Shown in pieces: positions 34,411 to 34,720 of a stretch of DNA of 34,720 bases. Location: positions 1 to 34,720 of the forward strand of contig JAKQPD010000419.1 in assembly GCA_029564935.1 (NCBI GenBank), written 5' to 3'. Under the pieces are notes generated by a model. The model saw only the letters and a program-made list of their open reading frames with translations. It was not told the DNA's origin and searched no databases. Within the stretch, counting starts at the first letter, position 1. Each line of letters starts with the position of its first letter. Origin of the DNA: Bacteroidota bacterium (GTDB lineage: Bacteria > Bacteroidota > Bacteroidia > Bacteroidales > VadinHA17). Both the position numbers and the translations under genes were made by a program.

Positions 34411-34712
34411 TTTAAATAAATTTTAACTACTGTAATTATCAGAATTATAGGCAAATAACTTTCCTCCCGCCTGAGGCGGGAAGGGGTGGCTGGGATTGCT
34501 AATTTTGAAGCGTTTACAATTATCCTTTTCCCGGCCGGGGTGGTTAATGTGGACTTACCAAAAGTGGACTTCTTTCTCAGAATTAAATAAACCACCCCGG
34601 CCAGAACATCTATATTTCTGCCTATTGGATGGTCTTGTAGTCTGGCCACCCCTCCTTAAAAAAAAGGAGGGGAAACTTTTGCCCACAAAACTCCGTCAGG
34701 TTGACGGCTATG
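34387..34712. mobile_element. MITE-like palindromic element, copy B
   Basis: This 326-bp element begins CATAGCCGTCAAC and ends GTTGACGGCTATG, perfect 13-bp inverted ends. It has hairpins at 34463-34484 and 34649-34672 and a central inverted repeat (34533-34544 with 34591-34602), in the same order as copy A. It has no transposase gene, so any movement would need one acting in trans. The minus-strand frame 34395-34649 is a by-product of the palindromes. Confidence 0.82.
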
Positions 34713-34720
34713 CCCTGAAC
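34713..34720. repeat. Target-site duplication, right copy
   Basis: CCCTGAAC abuts the right inverted end of copy B and equals 34377-34384. The window ends here, so its full length cannot be seen. Confidence 0.65.

Noticed and set aside
34395-34649. Minus-strand open frame of 84 codons over copy B
   Set aside because: It lies inside the palindromic element, is not preserved in copy A and has no protein-like pattern.

Overview
The window looks like chromosomal DNA of an anaerobic, fermentative member of the Bacteroidota, probably near the Bacteroidales. Several things point there. Most starts lack Shine-Dalgarno sequences. Two upstream regions carry the TAnnTTTG -7 element typical of the phylum. 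Lipobox lipoproteins are frequent, and the gene families (DUF1080 and Gfo/Idh/MocA sugar enzymes, a fused SpmA-SpmB protein, an NfeD/SPFH pair, GH29, M28 and M3 peptidases) fit. There are no rRNA, tRNA, CRISPR, phage or transposase genes. Calls rest on motifs and remembered families; no database search was run.

Left part (1-13.8 kb), amino-acid and peptide use. After the tail of a sugar isomerase/epimerase come, on the minus strand, a 1420-residue fusion of two BadF/HgdC-type ATPase activators with a dehydratase-like region, a ferredoxin-like protein, an M28 peptidase and an M3 dipeptidyl carboxypeptidase lipoprotein. On the plus strand are a glycyl-radical activase and a glycyl-radical enzyme. 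The latter matches trans-4-hydroxy-L-proline dehydratase (HypD) in length and in every active-site position I can recall. Peptidases could release (hydroxy)proline and other amino acids for radical and ATP-driven dehydrations.

Middle (13.8-18.8 kb), housekeeping: an SPFH/NfeD membrane pair, an unknown lipoprotein, a cytidylate-kinase-like protein and a single-domain malic enzyme.

Right part (18.9-34.4 kb), carbohydrate use. A plus-strand run encodes a ROK-family protein, a sugar MFS transporter, a Tat-signal Gfo/Idh/MocA oxidoreductase, a HEAT-repeat protein with two DUF1080 domains and a GH29 fucosidase-like lipoprotein. This fits oxidation of a glycoside to a 3-keto sugar followed by cleavage. 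Next, a minus-strand KDPG-aldolase/ROK-kinase pair is divergent from a plus-strand run: SpmAB-like protein, unknown protein, GntP permease and glycerate 2-kinase. Together these suggest handling of sugar acids and glycerate.

The most unusual content is between genes. Two related elements of about 320 bp (17040-17355 and 34387-34712) share inverted ends, nested palindromes and hairpins whose arms differ between copies yet still pair. The second is flanked by an 8-bp direct repeat and supplies the last seven codons and the stop of the glycerate kinase. There are also four arrays with strict 7-bp periodicity, GC-rich palindromes, a perfect 56-bp palindrome, and a possible small RNA preceded by four helically phased TGTTAA motifs.
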